Assembly (NCBI GenBank): GCA_002305415.1
Contig: DBQX01000113.1
Span: 1 to 35,062, forward strand
Direction of reading: 5' to 3'
Origin: Actinomycetales bacterium UBA1383
GTDB lineage: Bacteria > Actinomycetota > Actinomycetes > Actinomycetales > Actinomycetaceae
Length of the DNA: 35,062 bases
Shown: one piece after another, positions 31,703-35,062 of the stretch
Layout: each line of letters starts with the position of its first letter
Position numbering within the stretch: position 1 is the stretch's first letter
Made by a program: the position numbers and the translations under genes
The notes under the pieces: model-generated
The model's database searches: none
The model's input: only the letters and a program-made list of their open reading frames with translations
Told to the model about the DNA's origin: nothing

Positions 31703-34195
31703 TCAGTCGCCCGCCGGCCGGCCCGTCCGGTCGATCGAGGGCAGGTCCGCGGAGATCACCGAGCCGTCGGCACGGTAGCTGCCCACAGCGGTGAGGGCGG
31801 GCGCGGCCAGGTGCGGTCCCTGCCCGTCCAGAGGGACGGTCACCGGTTCGCCCGGCACGACGTCGTACGGCGTGCCCCGGACGGCCACGCGCACGCCACC
31901 GCCGTCCTCGACCACGAAGGTGATGGACTCCTTCCGCAGGTGCACGCGCAGGCGCGTGCCCCACACCCGGAGGCGGAACGTGAGGGACGGCCACACGGCC
32001 GGCAACCGCGGGTCGAACGTCACCTGCCCCTGGTAGTCCCGCATGCCGCCGAAGCCGTACACGAGCGAGTTCCACACCCCACCGGCCGAGGCGATGTGCA
32101 CCCCGTCCGACGTGTTGGCATGGGTGTCCGCCAGGTCGACGTACAGACCGCTCAGGAAGTACTTCAGGGCGAGGTCCTGGTAGCCGACCTCCGCCGCGAT
32201 GATCGCCTGGACCACCGCGGAGAGCGTGGAGTCCCCGGAGGTGATCGGGTCGTAGTAGTCGAAGTCCGCCTTCTTCTGCTCGGTGCTGAACCGGTCGCCC
32301 TGGAGGAACAGGGCGAGGACCACGTCCGCCTGCTTGAGCACCTGGAAGCGGTAGATCACCAGCGGGTGGAAGTAGAGCAGGAGGGGCCGCTTGGACTCCG
32401 GGGTCGCGGCGAGGTCCCAGACCTCGCGCTCGAGGAACTGGTCATCCTGCGGGTGGATGCCGAGGGCCTCGTCGTACGGGATGACCATGCCCGCGGCGCA
32501 CTCCCGCCACTCGCCGATCTCGAGCTCGTCCAGGGCCACGTTCTTGAGCAGCCGGGCGTACGCGGTGGGATCCGCGTCGCGCATCTCCTCGACGAGCGCG
32601 GCCGCGCGCGCGAGGTTGTCCCGGGCCATGGCGTTGGTGAACATGTTGTTGTTCACCACCGTGGTGTACTCGTCCGGGCCTGTGACCCCGTGGATGTGGA
32701 ACGACTTGCCCCCGTTCACCCGCCAGAATCCGAGGTCCGCCCACATCCGGGCGGTCTCCACGAGCACCTCCGCGCCATAGGCGTACATGAACTGCGTGTC
32801 ACCGGTCATGTCGGCGTACTTGCTCATCGCCCACGCGACGTCCGCATCGATGTGGTACTGCGCGGTACCGGCGGCGTAGTACGCCGAGGCCTCCTCGCCG
32901 TTGATCGTGCGCCACGGGAAGAGCGCACCGCGTTGCGCGAGTTCCTGGGCGCGCTCCCGGGCGGCCGGGAGCAGGTTCCAGCGGAACTTGAGCAGGTTCC
33001 GCGCCACGGACGGGTTGGTGTAGGTGAGGAAGGGGATGAGGTAGACGTCCGTGTCCCAGAAGTAGTGGCCCTCGTAGCCGGAGCCGGAGACCCCCTTGGC
33101 GCCCACACCGAGCTGGTCGGAGCGTGCGGCGGCTTGGGCCAGCTGGAACAGGCACCAGCGCACCGCCTGGGTGAGGTCCGGACGATCGCCGATCTCGACG
33201 TCGGAGTCCGCCCAGAACCGGGCCAGCCACTGCCGCTGTGCCTCCCAGGCGGGCTCGAAGCCCTTCCGCTGCACCCGGTCGAGGGTGCGCCGCACGCGGT
33301 CGAACAGCTCGCGGACGGGCACGCCGCGCGAGCTGTGGTAGGCCACCGCCTTGGTGATCAGGATGGGCTGGCCCGCCCGGGCGTCCACCCGGAAGACCTT
33401 CTTGCCCATGTCCGGCTCCGTGGTGGACAGGCCCTCGTACTCGTTGTCCGTGACGATCGTGTGGTCCACGCCCACGGCGACCGTCATGCCGGAGTGCGCG
33501 CACTGCCAGCCGAGGAGCATCCGGTCGTCGGAGTACCACTGCGCCTGCGGCTCCAGAACCCGGTCGGCGAAGGCCGCCGCCTTGCGCGGGTCGAAGCCTG
33601 CGGCCTTGGCGGTGCGGACGTGGTACTCGTCGCGCCCATCCTGCCGGTTGAGGACCTGGGAGGAGACGACGACGGGAGCGTCGCCGTCGAGCACGGTCAC
33701 CTCGAGGGTCAGCAGGGCGAGGTGACGCTCCTCGAAGGAGACCATGCGGCTCGACCTGATCCGGACCCGCTTCCCCGCGGGCGTCCGCCACACCAGGTCG
33801 CGCCGCAGGATGCCCTCGCGGAAGTCGATGGCGCGCTCGTAGTGCTCGAGGTCCGCGACAGCCAGCAGGAGGGGTTCGTCGTCGACGTAGATCTTCATGG
33901 TCTTCGCGTCCGGGACGTTGACGATCGTCTGGCCGGTCTTCGCGAAGCCGAAGGCCTCCTCCGCGTGCCGGATCGGCCAGGTCTCGTGGAACCCGTTGAT
34001 GAAGGTACCGTGCGCGAAGGCGTCGCGGCCCTCCTCGGGGTTGCCGCGCATGCCCAGGTAGCCGTTGCCCACAGCGAAGAGCGTCTCGGTGGTCCCGAGG
34101 TCCACGGATGAGTACTCGGTCTCCACGAGCCGCCACGGGTCCTCGGGGAACCGTGAGCGGTCGACGGGGTCCACGTTCGGGTCGATGTATTTCAT
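31703..34195 (-). CDS. GH65 family alpha-glucoside phosphorylase
   Basis: An 830-residue GH65 protein with the N-terminal beta-sandwich (VETEYSSVDLGTTETLFAVG), a large helical barrel (KGVSGSGYEGHYFWDTDVYL) and a C-terminal beta domain. The general acid is probably Glu509 in GVTGPDEYTTVVNNNMFTN; phosphate-contact residues are expected near TSGDSTLSAVVQAI. GH65 enzymes cleave alpha-linked glucose disaccharides (trehalose, maltose, kojibiose, nigerose) with phosphate to beta-glucose 1-phosphate. The exact substrate cannot be read here; actinobacterial homologues such as mycobacterial Rv3401 are little studied. ATG 34195 overlaps the stop of the beta-phosphoglucomutase gene (ATGA), which uses the product. 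Confidence 0.92.
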   Translation of the reverse strand: MKYIDPNVDPVDRSRFPEDPWRLVETEYSSVDLGTTETLFAVGNGYLGMRGNPEEGRDAFAHGTFINGFHETWPIRHAEEAFGFAKTGQTIVNVPDAKTMKIYVDDEPLLLAVADLEHYERAIDFREGILRRDLVWRTPAGKRVRIRSSRMVSFEERHLALLTLEVTVLDGDAPVVVSSQVLNRQDGRDEYHVRTAKAAGFDPRKAAAFADRVLEPQAQWYSDDRMLLGWQCAHSGMTVAVGVDHTIVTDNEYEGLSTTEPDMGKKVFRVDARAGQPILITKAVAYHSSRGVPVRELFDRVRRTLDRVQRKGFEPAWEAQRQWLARFWADSDVEIGDRPDLTQAVRWCLFQLAQAAARSDQLGVGAKGVSGSGYEGHYFWDTDVYLIPFLTYTNPSVARNLLKFRWNLLPAARERAQELAQRGALFPWRTINGEEASAYYAAGTAQYHIDADVAWAMSKYADMTGDTQFMYAYGAEVLVETARMWADLGFWRVNGGKSFHIHGVTGPDEYTTVVNNNMFTNAMARDNLARAAALVEEMRDADPTAYARLLKNVALDELEIGEWRECAAGMVIPYDEALGIHPQDDQFLEREVWDLAATPESKRPLLLYFHPLVIYRFQVLKQADVVLALFLQGDRFSTEQKKADFDYYDPITSGDSTLSAVVQAIIAAEVGYQDLALKYFLSGLYVDLADTHANTSDGVHIASAGGVWNSLVYGFGGMRDYQGQVTFDPRLPAVWPSLTFRLRVWGTRLRVHLRKESITFVVEDGGGVRVAVRGTPYDVVPGEPVTVPLDGQGPHLAAPALTAVGSYRADGSVISADLPSIDRTGRPAGD

Positions 34196-34902
34196 GCCAG
34201 TTCTCCCAGGTCCCGTACCACCACGTCCGCCCCGGCACCGCGGAGCGCCGCGTCACCCGCACCACGGTCGACGCCAACCACCAGGCCGAACCCGCCGGCC
34301 CGCCCCGCTTCCACCCCCGAGAGCGCGTCCTCGACGACGACGGCGCGCGCCGCCGCAACGCCGAGGAGCGCGGCGGCGTGGAGGAAGGTGTCCGGGGCGG
34401 GCTTGCCGGCGAGGTGCTCCCGGGCGGCCACGACGCCGTCGACGATCACCGGGAATCGCCCCAGGATCCCCGCCGCGGCGAGGACGGTCCGGGCATTTCG
34501 CGACGACGAGACAATCGCCATGCCCACCCCGCGGCGCTCGAGGAGGTCCATCAGCGCCAGCGAGCCCGGGAAGACGGCGATGCCGTCCCGTGCCAGCACC
34601 TCGTTGAACACGTCGTTCTTGCGGTTCCCGAGCCCGCATACCGTCTCGGCGCCGGGCGGGTCGGAGGGATCCCCCTCGGGCAGGTGGATGCCGCGGGAGG
34701 CGAGGAAGGCCCTGACGCCGTCGTACCGTGGCCGCCCGTCCACGTGGGTGAAGTAGTCCTCCTCGGTGTACGGCTCAGCCACACCACGACCAGACAGGTA
34801 GGCGTTGAACATCTCGGACCACGCCCGCATGTGGATCTCGGCAGTCGGCGTGATCACGCCGTCGAGGTCGAAGAGGACGGCGTCGAACTCGTTCCAGTCC
34901 AT
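34192..34902 (-). CDS. pgmB: Beta-phosphoglucomutase-type HAD hydrolase
   Basis: A 236-residue HAD-superfamily protein. The nucleophile Asp12 and Asp14 are in FDLDGVITPTAEIHMRAW, which is typical of beta-phosphoglucomutase; motif 2 Ser is in AIVSSSRNA, motif 3 Lys in GKPAPDTFLHAA, and motif 4 in VVEDALSGVEAGRAGGF. It converts beta-glucose 1-phosphate to glucose 6-phosphate, completing the GH65 pathway. The same gene pair occurs in Mycobacterium (Rv3400-Rv3401). A TACGAT element ends six bases before ATG 34902 with no ribosome site, indicating a leaderless transcript that would cover pgmB, GH65 and fpg. A GACGTACGTC palindrome lies just upstream. Confidence 0.9.
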   Translation of the reverse strand: MDWNEFDAVLFDLDGVITPTAEIHMRAWSEMFNAYLSGRGVAEPYTEEDYFTHVDGRPRYDGVRAFLASRGIHLPEGDPSDPPGAETVCGLGNRKNDVFNEVLARDGIAVFPGSLALMDLLERRGVGMAIVSSSRNARTVLAAAGILGRFPVIVDGVVAAREHLAGKPAPDTFLHAAALLGVAAARAVVVEDALSGVEAGRAGGFGLVVGVDRGAGDAALRGAGADVVVRDLGELA

Positions 34903-34916
34903 CGGGACATCGTAGC

Positions 34917-34926
34917 GACGTACGTC
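34917..34926. promoter_or_regulatory. Palindrome in the pgmB promoter
   Basis: GACGTACGTC is a perfect 10-bp palindrome overlapping the spacer of the putative leaderless pgmB promoter, whose -10 would be TACGAT at about 34909-34914 on the minus strand. It may be an operator; no regulator is encoded nearby. Short palindromes also arise by chance. Confidence 0.35.
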
Positions 34927-34933
34927 ACATTTG

Positions 34934-35062
34934 GGACCCCTCCTGGGTCAGGACGGCGCCGTCGTCCGCCGCCACCCCCCGAACCTCCCGGGGGTCAGGC
35001 CGGCGACGTCGTCCGCACCACCCCCCGAACCTCCCGGGGGTCAGGCCGGCGACGTCGTCCGC
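34934..35062. repeat. 46-bp tandem repeats reaching the window end
   Basis: Two adjacent 46-bp units (34971-35016 and 35017-35062) differ only in their first bases, and a diverged partial copy precedes them (about 34934-34969). Each full unit contains the hairpin CCCCCG-N7-CGGGGG and ends GACGTCGTCCGC. The array continues past the window. No spacers separate the copies, so it is not CRISPR. It lies upstream of pgmB in non-coding DNA. Confidence 0.9.

Noticed and set aside
34934..35062. Repeats at the right edge as a CRISPR array.
   Set aside because: The units are contiguous with no unique spacers and no cas genes are near.

Overview
The window is about 35 kb of very GC-rich, gene-dense DNA that reads as the chromosome of a high-GC Gram-positive bacterium (Actinomycetota, probably Micrococcales, near Cellulomonas or Georgenia). 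The reasons are many GTG starts, ATGA/GTGA stop-start overlaps, several apparently leaderless promoters, sugar importers without a dedicated ATPase, and gene families typical of the group. The placement is inference from gene content; there is no rRNA or tRNA in the window to anchor it.

Layout. 1-1450: a hairpin at the left edge, the 3' remnant of an IS110-family transposase (minus strand) and a uridine-kinase-like P-loop gene. 1498-13054: a beta-1,3-glucan utilisation locus. It holds a promoter with a perfect LacI-type palindrome, a substrate-binding-protein gene that has lost its N-terminal half, two sugar permeases, a divergent LacI-family regulator with two more operator-like sites, a very large phosphorylase of the GH94/GH149/GH161 type (best guess GH161), and a secreted multidomain GH16 glucanase interrupted by a one-base frameshift. 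13109-15392 (minus): an MFS permease and an HHH-PHP protein. 15511-18749: a nickel/cobalt block with a small HHH protein, a Fur-family regulator, CbiM/NikM fused to a PDGLE domain, CbiQ and CbiO, with a Nur-like inverted repeat overlapping the cbiM promoter. 18763-20203 (minus): a monoacylglycerol-lipase-like hydrolase and a divergent cytidylate-kinase-like protein. 20381-24822: catalase, an EamA permease, a DinB/DUF664 protein (minus) and a secreted protein of unknown function behind a strong promoter with a hairpinned ribosome-binding site. 24953-27030: a sirtuin, a phosphoglycerate-mutase-like protein and a conserved hypothetical. 27180-30747: a cholesterol-oxidase-like GMC oxidoreductase and an alpha/beta hydrolase. 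30744-34902 (minus): a VapC fossil, an Fpg/Nei glycosylase, a GH65 phosphorylase and a beta-phosphoglucomutase. The right edge runs into 46-bp tandem repeats.

How the genes fit together. The proposed glucan pathway is secreted GH16 cutting beta-1,3-glucan, import of oligosaccharides by the two permeases with a shared ATPase encoded elsewhere, and intracellular phosphorolysis to glucose 1-phosphate, all repressed by the LacI protein. In the sequence as given, two key proteins of this pathway are broken: the binding protein lacks its N-lobe and signal peptide, and the glucanase is frameshifted. GH65 plus beta-PGM forms a separate alpha-glucoside route (disaccharide to beta-glucose 1-phosphate to glucose 6-phosphate). 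The Fur protein is probably a nickel sensor controlling the CbiM-Q-O importer.

I do not see a defence island, CRISPR array, prophage or biosynthetic cluster. The most interesting features are the GH16 catalytic domain nested inside a carbohydrate-binding domain, the truncated binding protein directly behind an intact promoter and operator, the Nur-type site, the two alternative foldings around one ribosome-binding site, and the small gene fossils.
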